Part shown: one piece after another, positions 24,501 to 36,502 of the stretch
How positions within the stretch are numbered: position 1 is the first letter of the stretch
Layout of the letters: each line of letters opens with the position of its first letter
Assembly (NCBI GenBank): GCA_019916065.1
Contig: CM034240.1
Coordinates: forward strand, 33,865,149 to 33,929,148
DNA from: Vitellaria paradoxa
Lineage: Eukaryota > Streptophyta > Magnoliopsida > Ericales > Sapotaceae
Length of the DNA stretch: 64,000 bases
Direction: 5' to 3'
Position numbers and translations under genes: made by a program
The notes under the pieces: model-generated
Seen by the model: only the letters and a program-made list of their open reading frames with translations
What the model was told of the DNA's origin: nothing
Databases searched by the model: none

Positions 24501-24880
24501 TATATTTGTGTGTAATATGCCAAAAAAAAAAAAAAGAAAAAAAAAAGTTACCCAACCAAAAAAAAAAAAAAATTTTACCAAAAAAATCATATAGGACCAA
24601 AAGAATGCTAAACACATTTCAAAGAAATATTTGGTGTATTTTACATTTCTATTAGATTTGATTACTTTATAGTTTATATTATTATTATTTTGGAGGTGGG
24701 GTTGGAAAGGGGGTCCTCTCCCATAGCTTGTGGAAGAGCCAAGTGGACTACCTTATAGGGCTGCATGAAATTTCATGATTGGCTTGCGAGGAGTTGTTGC
24801 TTTCATCAAAATATATGTCTACCTACATGAACAGTTACTATATTCACACATGGATTATTGCTACAATTTTCTTAAAATCA
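21600..24880. other. Intergenic, no gene supported
   Basis: AT-rich with poly-T/poly-A tracts and an (AT)10 microsatellite at about 22292-22311. Two imperfectly repeated blocks near 23205-23290 and 23325-23410 share text such as GATAGAAAGTC..AATAC and AATG/AAT..GAAG.TTA. They indicate an old local duplication of about 120 bp. Short ORFs in this region show no family features. Confidence 0.45.
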
Positions 24881-24884
24881 GGGT

Positions 24885-25140
24885 ACGTTTGAGAAGCTTC
24901 AATTTTTTACTACTTAATTTTTTTTAATGATTAAATTTATCCTCTTACATTTTAAATTATTTTTTAAACTATAAAGAGAAAAAATTTTAAATTAACAAAA
25001 AATTAAAAATTTAGCTACTTAAAAATTAACCTTTTTTCCTTTCCCAAATACAAAAAAAAAAAAAAAAAAAGATTAATAACTCATTAGTAACTAGGTAAAA
25101 AAAAAAAAGGTAATTTTTTTCTTCCTACACTAAACCTGAG
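24885..25140. mobile_element. MITE-like element, copy 2
   Basis: Homologous to the block at 4375-4710. Both contain AATGATTAAATTTATC(A/C)TCTTACATTTTAA followed by AAATTAAC..AAAATTAAAAATT and a CC(C)AAA(C/T)ACAAAA block. The left end is ACGTTTGAGA and the right end TAAACC. It is more decayed than copy 1 and includes long A runs. Two copies 20 kb apart show that this is a dispersed repeat family. Confidence 0.5.
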
Positions 25141-28100
25141 CTTCTATACTAATTAGATGCTTTGCCCAAAGCATTATGTTACAAATATATATACATACAT
25201 ATATATATGTATTCCCTAATTCAGCTAACTCAAAATTTTATTCCATAATTGAGTATATGTTAACATCGTCATAATGTAATTGATAACTTTAGATGCTAAA
25301 AAAATAACGAAAAAGGATATATATTTAGATTTGAAGTACATTGACAATTTTAAAGTCATTATTATGAATAATAAATACTAAAGTTGTGACTCATACTTGT
25401 TATACTTAGATAATGAAAATGTAGCAAATATCTGAGTATAGTGAGTGGAGTATAGTAGTACGAGTAAAGTGAAGGCATCTGTTTGTTAAAGTTTATATTG
25501 ATTTGCAAGAACATAAGGAAGGTTGGGGGAATGCGAGAAGTTTGCCTCTGTAATACAGTACAACAGTAGTACAAATTTGTCACTTTGTTGGAAATTCGTT
25601 GGAAGTTCTTGAGAAAATTGCTCTAATTTGCAGTAAAACACCAAGAAGTATGCTTTAATTTGGGATTTTGAATGAGCACAGGTACTCAGTTGAAACTCGT
25701 AGAAAGAGCGCTCTTGTAACTCTCATTCTGGTAGTTTTTTAAATTGTGTTTCGGAAACCAATTTCAATTGAACTTTCGAGGTATATATATTTTAAAACGT
25801 ATAATAAGAACTTCAAGTTTGGATTTTCTAAGACTAAAATTGAGAAAAATATTAAGAACAATTTGAGATTGTATTTTTTTTCCCTAAGAGTTTCTTAAGA
25901 TTCTCTCATCTTGCTATCGCAATTCTTCTAACTCTATTGTTAAAGTTTATATTGAAAAGTAAATGTCACCACATCCGTGGATGTAAGCAAATTATCAAAC
26001 TATATAATTCTTGTATTCTCTCATTATGAATTTTTTTTTTTGTATTCGTTTGTTTGTTTAATATTGTTTCCTAGTCATAAATGTGATCCAATATTGCATA
26101 ACAATAACTTTGAAGTTGTTATCGCGAAATGACTTTATCGGCCCTAAAATAAATTAATATATGGACTAGGCAACAAACAACACAATAATCAAATTACTCA
26201 AAGTCATTTATTTTGAATAATGGTTTTAATTCAAGTATATTGAAGTTGTCATTCTAATTGATAACTTTAAGGCACACTGTTGAGTAAATTGTATGGCGAC
26301 TAGGTTACGGTATGAATTTTTGTATATTATTGTTTTTGGCAAACGTCTCTTTTCTATTGTTTGTTTATTTATTTATTTTTTAAAAATTAATTAAATTCGC
26401 ACCTACTTTTGATACATCATTGCCCATTCCTCATAATGGGTGAGCTAAAAAAAAGAGAACCCCTTTTCCCTATTAAATGCTTCATCACATCTACTTTACA
26501 GATTCTAATGAAAACAAACCACTGAAGGAAATTGATATCACTTCCTTGAAGTAGGAAATATGATCCTAAAACTTTTCTATTTCTTGAAAAAATAAGGGTC
26601 CAAAATCCTCAAATGGGATTGATCAGGAAGAGTAGACAAAGAGAATCTACCCTTGTTGTATATTGGGTGGTGGAAGGTCCAAATGCCCATCAATCAAAGA
26701 CATTGACATCACTAAACCTATGTCCTCTAGCTCCACATTTGAGACAATTGAGATTTTTCTGATGGGCTACCCTTTGGGGCCATGGGCCCAGCTAAAGATA
26801 TGCTAAAACACTTTGCCTCCACGTTGAAAGGGCCCGACACTCACCCCCCACTACTCACTACAGCCGCATTACCAACTCTATTGGTGGACCCATTCCGAAG
26901 GGGGACCTAAGTTTAGAGTTCAGGGAATCCTTCCCATTTTCTGCTCTCTCTTTCCCTTTCCCTTTCTGTGTCTTTTCTTTCATCTTCTCTTTAACTCGAT
27001 ATCTGAACTCCCCACAGGCCCTATGAAGGAAGAAGGTTACATATATATAGTAACTTAACTAGTTGTAAATTTTAAAGGACATCCATCACAAGTATTAAAA
27101 TTACATATGATAATCTAAACAAATCTAATGACCCTAACAACCCTAACAACTGAAAGGGAAAATAAATAAATAATATTGCGTTATGTCACGATTGTATAAT
27201 CTCGATCATTGATCATGAATAATGGAACCCGCGTTGATCAACTATCGATACGATACCACCGTGACGATACTTATAACATTTATTTTAAACCAAAAATTAT
27301 CGCATTCATGTCCCTTTTATTGCACATAACCTTTATTTTGGATTAAGTTATTATATATCTATCCGTCTGTCCAAATGGTTTCTAAGCAAAATTTTAAAAA
27401 CTACAACCCTATTAAGTAATTGTATTTTGTTGTCTTTTAAACACTGATACTTCGACATTTATACTACGTATTTATTATATAAAGAAGGTTAATTATATCA
27501 TCATCAGTATTGTCACAAACACACCATACAAAAAATTTTGTGAAAATGATGTGATTAAATTGTGAACTGTAATTTATAAAATCAGTAGCCATAAAATGCT
27601 TATACTTACAAAGATATATCATTGCCATGTTATTGCCATCTTCTTACAGTTAAATATTATGTGCAAAAATTATATAAGAATAAAATTTCCCATTCAACAA
27701 CCACAGAATCATGGGCTTGGTTACCTAATTTTTCAGCCAAAATACAGGTCTAGGAAGGCTTAGCAATTTATTGGGCTTAGGCTAAGCCCAAGCAATCGAT
27801 TGACCACTAGCTTGGTGGTAAGAAGGTTTGCATGTTGACTTGGGGGGAAAATGTGCTTTGGGTCGGGACCGCATTGTCGGGCCCATCCCTTTTTAAGAAA
27901 GCCTCCAAAATCAAATAGACAAAAAGAAAAGAAAATTAACACTAAGACAAGATTATTGATTTATTAACAATATGTTTAAAATTGTGAATTTGATTAGATT
28001 TGATTTTATTTGGGACAATTTCAGATCATTCTTATGTTTGGAATTAAAATAAGATTTTATGAGTTGGATTTGATTTTATTTCATGACTTAAATTTTGAGA

Positions 28101-28441
28101 TTTTTATATAATTTGAAATCTAATCTAAAATAATAGAATTTGATGAGAATTCATTCTTTTTTTAAATCGTCTAAGTGGACAGATTTATTCTCATATATAA
28201 TATTTACCATATTTTCTATTTTCTATTAATATAATCAAGTTTAGTATTTATCTTAAATCAATTCGATTTAATTCTTAGATTCAAACATATGTTCTAAACA
28301 CAAATTTTCATTTACCAAATTAAATTAAATCAAATCAATTCTTTATTTTAAATTAAATTAGCCTAGGAGAGGAATGCTTTCAAATGGAGTGCAAAAAAAA
28401 AAAAATTATATTTTTAAATTACCTATGTGCACATTACCAGT
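25141..28441. other. Intergenic; a GC-richer promoter-like patch at 26600-27030
   Basis: No coding region is supported. The patch 26600-27030 is less AT-rich than its surroundings, contains several GGGCCC/TGGGCC motifs (TCP-type sites in plants) and a C/T-rich stretch near 26940-27000. It looks like a promoter/5' UTR remnant, but no ORF or splice structure follows on either strand. Near 27780-27890 there is a patch with inverted GGGCC..GGCCC text. Confidence 0.4.
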
Positions 28442-28692
28442 CACTACAACAATCCACACTTTTAGTGACTTGCTAGAGGTTACTTTTTGATTGTTAAAAG
28501 TATTGCTAATTAAACATAATTTGGTCATTGGTTGATTGGCAAATGATGGTTGTAGAAGGTATTGGCGACCAAAAACATATTTGATTGGTAAAAGTATGAC
28601 TTTTGCCTACCAAACTCGCTAAAGGTTAAACTTTTCATGACCAATTAAGCATCTTGGCTACCAAAATATATTTGGTCAGGAAAAGTTTAGGA
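28442..28692 (+). mobile_element. CACTA terminus fragment
   Basis: It starts CACTACAACAATCCACAC and carries repeated subterminal words (TTGGCGACC, TTTGGTCA, GCTAAAGGT, GACCAATTA). These closely resemble those of the complete small CACTA element at 35346-36499. It ends abruptly after TTTGGTCAGGAAAAGTTTAGG without a matching terminus, so it is a truncated end of the same or a sister family. Confidence 0.7.
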
Positions 28693-28802
28693 TTGATATT
28701 AACACACTGACTTTAGTTTTTTGTACTTCAAAAATTATTGTTTATTATACGAGATTAAATTTAATGTGCAAATATCATTCCCCTTTGAATTGTTATCATT
28801 TA

Positions 28803-29576
28803 TGTTAAAAGAGAAAACTCTGTAATTTCATTTATATTATATATGTTACAATGAGAAAGAGACCTATTTATAAGATTGAGACATAATAAGAAGTACCAAA
28901 CACATTGATATATAGAACTATCTGTTATTTGTAGACTAGATAGATCAATTGACAAAATCATGATTAACCATAGAACACTCTAAAAAGCTCACATATGATG
29001 AAAATGTTTTGTTGCCTTTGGAAAAAGAAGTCCCACTCCTATTAATATAGGTACTAGAAGTGGAACAAATAGTATGATTTACGCATGCATATTGATATGT
29101 ATGTTTCATAAAAAATTAAAAAAAAAAGTTTTTTATTCTTAAATATTTTCAATTCACCACAAAAAATGACTTCTCCAATTGGGGAACCTATTAGAAGATA
29201 GAATCATAAAAAATTTAACATTTTTGAACTTTGTAACTCATTAGAAGCTAGAGAAACAAAGAGAATATGTGTACGAATGAGATATTCAACAACAAGAAGG
29301 AAAAGGATTGAATTTAGGAGCTCCTAAACTTTTCGCAATGTTAGATGTGTCAATGGTGACTCATTTTTTGATAAGTCATTACTTAAACTGATAGGTCCTT
29401 GAGCGGTGGGTCTCTAACTAGAAAAGTAAATACATAAGCTTGAGAAATTTCTGGTCCAATAGGTTTGTGAAACTCGGTAGGATAAGAGGTATTACTCATT
29501 GCTATTACCTAATTCCAAGGGTTCTTTACATATACACTAAACTAAATTAAAGAATTGCTATATATATGCATTAACA
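28803..29576 (-). mobile_element. 3' LTR of a minus-strand copia element
   Basis: On the plus strand the LTR runs from TGTTAAAAGAG to ATGCATTAACA, giving 774 bp with inverted TGTTAA/TTAACA ends. A minus-strand TATA box (TTATAAATAGG near 28865) lies about 65 bp before the LTR end, matching a usual U3-R-U5 layout. A polypurine tract sits immediately internal to it at 29577-29590 (minus: TTTGAGGGGGG). The 5' LTR was not found in the window. Confidence 0.8.
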
Positions 29577-31160
29577 CCCCCCTCAAACACAAGATAATAA
29601 AACAGTAACTAGCTTGAGTTTGGAAACCAAATCAAGAAAATGTCCTGGAGGATAAGTTTTGGTAAAATATTTGCTATCTAGTCTGCAAAAAAGATAAAAA
29701 GGAGAACAATATCATGAGTAACACGCTGACAAATGAAGTGACAATCAAGCTCAACATGTTTAGTGCGATTATGGAAGACATCATTATGAGCAATCTGTAT
29801 AGCATTATGATTATCACAACAAATAGTGGTAGTATCTAAATGAGAAACACCTAGATCAACAAGAAGCCAGTGAAGCCAAAGAAACTCTTGAGTAGTGTCA
29901 GCAAAAGGATGATATTCTGCTTTCGTGCTTAAGCGAGTAACTAGAGTTTGTTTCTTGTTACGTTAAAAAATAAGAGAAGAGTCTAATAAAAAATAGAAAC
30001 TAGGGTAAATCGAAGATCAGTTAGATCTTCGGCCTAATCAGTATCAGAATAAGCATGAAGGTTCAGAGAGGAATGAATAAAGTAATGGAGACCATGAAAT
30101 AAGGTACCCTTGATGTAGTGAAGGATACAAAGCACATCAACATAATAAGTGGAGCGAGGAGCTGTTATGAGCTGACTCACTAAATGGACATGAAAACAAG
30201 TATCTGTGTGAGTAATAGTGAGATACACAAGATTTCCAACTAACTGACGATAGAGTGTAACAATGACAAGAGGTGTTCTATGTAAGGGTGTGAGCTGAAC
30301 ATTAGTTTCCAAATGTGTGGAAATAGTTTTGCTATCACTGAAACCAACATGTGTAAGAAGATTTAAAGCATATTTAACTTGATTGAGATAGTAACTATCT
30401 TTAGAGGACGAAATCTCAAGTCCCAAGAAGTAGCGGAATGAACCGAGATCCTTTATTTCAAACTAAGTACTGAGGAATGACTTGATATTAGAGATACCAA
30501 ACAAATCATCGCGAGTGATAACCATATCATTGACAAAAAGGAAAAGAAAGATGGCTCTATAATCATTACATCTGATAAGTAAAATAGAATCATAAAGACT
30601 AGAGGTATATCTCAACTGAGTGATGGTGGTGCTAAACTTTGCAAACTAAATACGGGGAGATTCCTTCAGACCATAAAAGATCACAATTAATCTTGCATAC
30701 CTGATGACGAGGATTAGATACCTCGGGAGAGGATGTATAAATACCTCATCAATAAGATCACCATTGAGAAATTGTGTTTCTTACATCTATTTATGATAGC
30801 CTCCATTTAAGTATGGCCACGATAGCAATTAAGTTACAAATAGATGTGAGTCGGGCAACAAGAGTAAAAGTCTGTTCATAATCAATGCCATATTTTTATG
30901 TAAACTCTTTTGCAACTACTTGGAACTTATGAGGCTCAATAGAACCATCAAAATGAGCCTTGATTTTACAAACTACTTGCAGGCAATAGCAGTCTATCCT
31001 GGAGGAGCTCAACCAAATTCCAAGTGTGACTTTTTCTAAAGTCAATAGTTCTTCCGTCATTATTTGCTGCCAAAAAGGATTAGTACTAGCCTAAAAAAAA
31101 AAAAAATGAGGCTCATGTTGAGATAGTATATCAGAAAAACAATGGTAATCATGAACACGA
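29577..31160 (-). pseudogene. Ty1/copia RT-RNase H relic
   Basis: Read on the minus strand, RT starts near 31160 (VARLTSICNLIAIVAI text near 30860). The catalytic box near 30515-30535 reads FVNDMVIT instead of the family YVDDM, so one active-site Asp is Asn. KDLGSFRYFLGLEISSSK and a 130-aa open stretch (30426-30034) follow. RNase H ends at about 29590 with TKAEYHPFADTTQEFLWL and CCDNHNAIQIAHNDVFHNRT. Stops and shifts are frequent, and everything upstream of RT (gag, protease, integrase) is absent. It is a different family from the copia relic at 11540. Confidence 0.88.
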
Positions 31161-32765
31161 ATTGGAAGAACTTACCCAAGATGAACAACGAAGAGACGGA
31201 TCAAGAGCTGAATTGGCCTTGAATAACTTAAGTGAAACAGTGACAGGAGTAGGATAAATATAATTCAATTTAAATAATTATAATATTTAGAATTCAAATA
31301 TTAAATGATAAGTATTGAATTACAAAAAAATTAATCAACGTAGAATTTAAATATTAAGTGATAAGTATAATTCAATTAACATAATTATAATATTAATTAA
31401 TAAGTAATATTTAATAATTAGTAATTAATAAAATTAAATACGTCTAAAGATATTTAAACCATACTACTAAATAAACCTTAAATTATCTGTAAAGTTTTGT
31501 AGCTGACTCTCAAACCAACCCGTGCAAGTCTACTTCTCTAAGACTCACAATTTTCTCAAACCGACTTGTGCAAGTCTACTTCTCTGGGCTTATAATTTTC
31601 TTCCCCATGTCACCCGTTGACCTTCTGTCAAGCAACCATACTTGACTTACATATTGATATGGAAATACAACTTAACGTTGCTAACCTTAATATCAATTAA
31701 ATTTGACTCAGATTTTGTGATATAATTATTATTATACATTCTTATGTTTGTAGTAAATTAATTATTATTATTTTTTTGTTATGAGTTTGAACTCCAACAT
31801 GGTTAATTATTAGTTTCATTTAATAAATTAACTCATTTTTGTGAATTTAAATATTATTTAAATTTTGTTATATTTTTAGTGAATTTATACTTTGCTTATA
31901 TATTATCAATCTTTGCATTATAATCATGTTTTGGTTGCTATTAATTTTCTTTAATTAAATTAATTGCTCAATTTATTATTCTACAAAATAATTAAATTAT
32001 ACCATATTAAATTAATACTAATATGGCCTTTAGAGTCGCATTCAAATTCAAATACTATCTTTATTTTATTTAATTTTTATTCCATAGATGAGATAAAATA
32101 AAGTTAAAAGTTAACAGATTTCACAAAAAACAAAAAGTAACAAATATCGATTCAGTTAATTTTTAAATTTTGATTATTTTACACATTTAATTATAATTTA
32201 ACATAATATTTATTACAATTTAACTTTAACATATTTGAAAAATAATATATATAGATATCATTTATTGTAAATCCAAAAAATTGCTATTTAGGTTGTCTAT
32301 TTATCAATTTCATTTTTCTTTTTTATGAATTTAATTTATAAGTTAGTATGTCTTGGTATTTTGGGATGAGTGGAGTATTGCAAACATATTATATTTTATC
32401 TATTTTATTTATATTTAATTATTAATTATTTTATACCAAATTGAAAAGCCAAATTATATAACCCAATTTGATTACCCAATAACCCATTTGCCCAATTTTG
32501 AACCTCATTTCATCAAAGTAACTCGACCCATCCTTCCACCACTCCAAGATCTCTACCGGAACTCTTCTTCGGATAAACTCAATTGTCGGTGGAGGGGCTT
32601 TCCCTCACTTTCCCGAACAAAACTAATCTTCCTTGACACGCTTCAAGTTGTCTATATTTATTGTTGGTACAAAACAAGTGAGGGATACGTGGCGTTCTCC
32701 TGAACATAACAACATGAGACACGTGACATTGAACCGAGCAAAATAGGAAAGTGCTCGATGTTGAC
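31161..32765. other. Non-coding AT-rich DNA
   Basis: The first part (31250-31450) repeats ATTGAATTA / TATAATT / AATATTAA(A/T)TGATAAGTA words, a small local duplication. Two copies of CAAACC(A/G)AC(C/T)(C/T)GTGCAAGTCTACTTCTCT lie near 31510 and 31557. The stretch 32488-32703 is open for 71 codons but has no recognisable domain. Confidence 0.45.
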
Positions 32766-32769
32766 TTTA

Positions 32770-33341
32770 ATAATCATAGAATTGTTGTAATTGGGCCGCC
32801 CCATGATGTAATTTTAGTTATAAATGCAAAGTGGTAATAAATGAATTGAACTTACTACATTTTAATTAGCTCATCTAGTTCGTATCCTTACAAATGGGAA
32901 ATAGATGTGACATTTGGGTATTCCTCAATGTTGTATTCTATTTATTCAGGCACTCACGCGCATTTAATGCAAAGTAGGGAACATTAAATAAGAAATGAAA
33001 GGTATTTAAGGAAAAGCAAAGACAATGGGTACTTTATGGAATACATATGAGGGACAAAATCATTACAATTCAATTATTTATTTATTAATGTATTTATACT
33101 GTCTTATTATAAATAGAAGACTTAGTCTTAGAATGTAAGGACGCTCACTATTATCAACCAATCACATTACTCTTTCCTTTACAATTTAGTCAAGCTATCT
33201 TCTAATTTTACCATCGGAGGGTTTTCTGGTCGAGGACCCTCTCTGGCCATAACCTTTGTTTCCTTGAACTCTTTAAGCTTGAGTTCAGTTTTGCTAGTTG
33301 ATATGGTGAGTAGTTCTGACAGTATTTTTTATTACTAAACA
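32770..33341 (+). mobile_element. 5' LTR of element E (Tat/Retand-type gypsy), left edge approximate
   Basis: The right end is fixed by the CA at 33340-33341 just before the primer binding site. A TATA box (TTATAAATAGAAG near 33108) and a downstream leader containing CCATCGGAGGGTTTTC are typical of this gypsy lineage. The left end is a guess near the TGTTGAC at about 32758-32770, because the matching 3' LTR lies outside the window or was removed. Confidence 0.5.
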
Positions 33342-33342
33342 T

Positions 33343-33361
33343 TTGACACCCACTGTGAGGC
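33343..33361 (+). other. Primer binding site of element E
   Basis: TTGACACCCACTGTGAGGC lies two bases inside the LTR end. It matches the characteristic plant Tat/Retand start TTGGCGCCCACCGTGGGGC with changes that are all C-to-T or G-to-A. This is consistent with decay of methylated cytosines. Confidence 0.75.
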
Positions 33362-33427
33362 TAATTTTTTAGTTCCCCACATTCTTGAAATCTTCATAAT
33401 CTTTCGTTCCCTTGAATTTCATCAATT

Positions 33428-35345
33428 ATGGCCTCTGGTGGTGATACAACACCTCCACAATCTCCACGAGAAGTGGCTAAAACAGAGCTCCCTAGTTAGA
33501 AGGGAAGCGCATTTGTGACCATAACTCCAGGACAAACGATGATAAAGCGGCAAAGAGTTATTAATCTTGAAGCAGCCAAGAGAAGTCAAGACCTGTAAGA
33601 CTTGACTGATGCCAAACAGGTAAAGCTGGAAAAAATCCTCCAGAAGCTTAGAGAAGAGAAAAGAAAATAGACAAGCTATGGTTAGTCTGACTATGAATGG
33701 TTTGGTTCAAGCACGGATGGAAGTTATGATTCTTTGTATGATGGTCAGCCGGAAGCACGCTCCAGGAAAGGAAAAGGAGTGCATGGAGAAGAAATTCCTA
33801 GTTCCAGGCATGAAGTGAGGTTTTCCCAATGGTAGCTTCTAGCGTTGAACCAGTCAGAGCACACTCAACCCATATTCAACCCTAGGAGTCTATGCCACAA
33901 CAAAGAACGAGAACGCGAAGTTCTAGTAGAGAGAATAAGCTCCTCAAAGGAAGCAGTCAAGTCAAAGAAGGTATTATAATGAAGAAGAGAGCTCATCAGC
34001 GACGATACAGTGCCAGCAAAAGTAAAAAAGTCTGGTAAGACTAAAGAAGTGGAGAAAGCACAATACGTTGAATGGGAAAGTTCAAAGCAGTCCACACAGA
34101 TGATGGTAAAAATGGCATTGGGGAGGATTTCTACTTTCCCATTTACCAGGGACATCACAAAAGTAGAGCCCTTGAAGAAGTTCGTAACTCCCCTTTTTAC
34201 GGTGTGTAATATAAAGTCAGACCCTTTGGCACACTACAGACATTACATGTAAGCCATGACACTATGAAGCTAGAGTGATGCACTCATATGCCTTGTATTC
34301 ACGTTAAATTTTGGCGATGTCGCACTCCAGCGGTTCCATAACCAAGAGGTATAAGTTAATGGAAACAGCTAGTTGAGAAGTTTGTTATCAGGTTTTTGGC
34401 TAATGAAAAATAGCCAAAAATAGATGATATACTCCTTACAATGAAGAGAAAGAATAATGAAAGTCTAAGAGACTATTCCTAAAGGTACATGAAACTATAT
34501 AACGAGGTGGAGGGGTGTTCCAAGCAATTGGCATTTACTTTATTCAAGCTCAAATTACAAAAAGGTGACAAGCTTTGGCTTTTCTTGACAAAGAAGCCAG
34601 CAGTGAATATGTCTAATCTTATGTACAGAATTGAGAAATATGCTAAAGTGGAGGATAAAACGAAGCCTACTGGCCAAAAGAAGGAGAGGCCCTCTGGGTC
34701 AAAATGATGAAAGCAAAGAAAAGGAAAGAAGGAGTTCATCGAAGAAAAAAAGTCCATTTTTGAGGCAATCAACATGATGTTTAAAAAACCAATCTTCAGA
34801 ATCCTCCATTGGATTAAAGATAAGCCATACTTTAGGTGGTCAAAGAAATTGCTTGACTTCCCAGGCAGAGACAATTACCGAGATTATTGTTCTTACCATC
34901 AAGAGGGGGGCACCAAACAGGAGCATATCGTTCCTTACGTTTTCTTCTGGAAGATCTAGTGAAAAAGGACACCCTGAAGCAGTACATTGATGAGGCAGAG
35001 ACTAGAATGGCTTATGACCAACCCTGAGCTCCCTGAGGAGATCTAAGGAAGGAGCAAATGAGAAGAAGAGAAGAGCCAAAAGATGAAAAAGACGACGATG
35101 AAGGGGGAGCCCAGCCCCCACCAAAGGCCAAGCCAAGAAGAGACGTGCAAAGACTAGTTGTGATCTATGTTATTCACATGGAAAACCCCCCTCAAAGCAT
35201 TTTAGCCTACCTGCGAGGAGAAGAGCAACATGTTGGGAAGTCTAAAGAAGTATAGAAGGTAGCTGCTTCCCCAAGTAAAAAACCAAGAAAGAAAGGTGCT
35301 TAGGAAATATCATTTTTCAAAGATGAAAGTAGAGGAGTGAAGTAA
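33428..35345 (+). pseudogene. gag of element E (Tat/Retand-type), degraded
   Basis: The frame starts at ATG 33428 (MASGGDTTPPQSPREVAK). It continues through a Lys/Glu-rich region and a capsid part near 34380-34660 (RKNNESLRDYSxRYMKLYNEVEG, an equivalent of the family's E.L..Y..R...). Near 34790-34920 is PIFRILHWIKDKPYFRW followed by NYRDYCSYHQEGG, which matches the family's PYF.WP..K..DP..RNQ..YCSYH...GH...DC. In this copy the second half of the zinc knuckle (GH..DC) is lost. Multiple stops interrupt it. Its C-terminal end is separated from protease by the CACTA insertion at 35346. Confidence 0.8.
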
Positions 35346-36499
35346 CACTACAACAAATCACACATTCGGCGATCATTTTTCCTGACCAAATATAACTTTG
35401 GTCGCTAAAGGTGACTTTTCCTTACCAAATATAAATTTAGTCGCTAATAGTCACTTTTCCCCGACCAGAAAAAATTAGTCGCCAAAGGATAACTTTTTCT
35501 GATTAATTGGTCGCTGAAGGGCAACTTTTCCTTACTAAATATAAATTTGGTCGTTGAAGGCAAACTTTTCCTGGCCAATTGGTCGGAAAAAGTATAAAAA
35601 AAAATTATTACAAAAAATGTTAAGATAATTAAATAAAAATAATAAAAATTTTAATACTTTTGGCGACCAATTGGTCGCTAAAGAGTAACTTTTCCTGATC
35701 AATTGGTCGGCAAAAGTGTAAAAAATTATTACAAAGAAAGTTAAAATAATTAAATAAAAATAATAAAAATTTTAACACAAAAGTGTAACAAATATTATTA
35801 CAATAAATGTTATTACAATAAAAAAAATTATTACAATAAATTATTATTTTTGGCGACCAATTGGTCGCTAAAGGGGAACTTTTCCCGACCAATTGGTCGG
35901 CAAAAGTGATACATTTTGTTTATATATATATAAATATGTAAAATATATATACAAATGAAAGCTTGGCCTAGTGGCCAAACACACTAGCTTTCAAAGAGAT
36001 GGCATGAGTTTGAGTCTCACCACCACCAACAACAAAAATATCAAAAATATAAAGACGACACGTGGCACAATCATAGATCGACACATGGCATAATCATAGA
36101 TCGACACGTGGCATAATAATAGATCGACACGTGGAATAACACAAGGTGCCATGTGGGATGATGACATGTCAACAAATAATGACATGTGGCACCACATTTA
36201 AATTTTTATTTTTTTTAATTAATTTAAAATTTCAATTTTATACTTTTTACCGACCAATTGGTTAGGGAAAGTGTACAATTGCCGACCAATTGGTTAGGAA
36301 AAGTGAAAAATTGCCGACAAATTGGTCGGCAAAAGATTTTGCATTTTCTCCCATTAAATATTCTTTGCCGACCAATTAGTCGGGAAAGGTTTTACATTTG
36401 CTGACCAAATATTTTTTTGGTCAGGAAAAGTTTCACCGACTAAATTGTGCCCTTCAGCAACCAATTTTTTGGTCGGCAATTGTGTGATTTCTTGTAGTG
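35346..36499. mobile_element. Complete non-autonomous CACTA element, 1154 bp, TSD TAA
   Basis: The left end is CACTACAACAAATCACACA and the right end, reverse-complemented, is CACTACAAGAAATCACACA: 18 of 19 identical, with weaker matching beyond. Flanks are TAA at 35343-35345 and TAA at 36500-36502, the 3-bp target duplication expected for CACTA elements. The subterminal regions contain many direct and inverted copies of TTGGTCG(C/G)..AAAG / CCGACCAATTGG. The middle holds no transposase but carries a 23-bp repeat array with CACGTGGC and a tRNA-like patch. It interrupts element E between gag and protease, and was presumably mobilised by an autonomous relative outside the window. Confidence 0.9.
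36057..36140. repeat. 23-bp tandem repeat carrying G-box cores, inside the CACTA element
   Basis: Four units start at 36057, 36080, 36103 and 36126, each beginning GACAC(G/A)TGG. Three of the four contain CACGTGG, the core recognised by plant bZIP/bHLH factors (G-box/ABRE); the other reads CACATGG. Further CATGTGG/CATGTC words follow at 36146-36195. Regulatory function is not shown. Confidence 0.8.
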
Positions 36500-36502
36500 T
36501 AA

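Noticed and set aside
32488..32703. 71-aa ORF in a GC-richer patch before element E
   Set aside because: No domain, codon pattern or splice context supports a gene.
35957..36018. Possible tRNA gene with A-box and B-box-like words
   Set aside because: No cloverleaf could be drawn and the B box has mismatches; kept only as a remark on the CACTA cargo.
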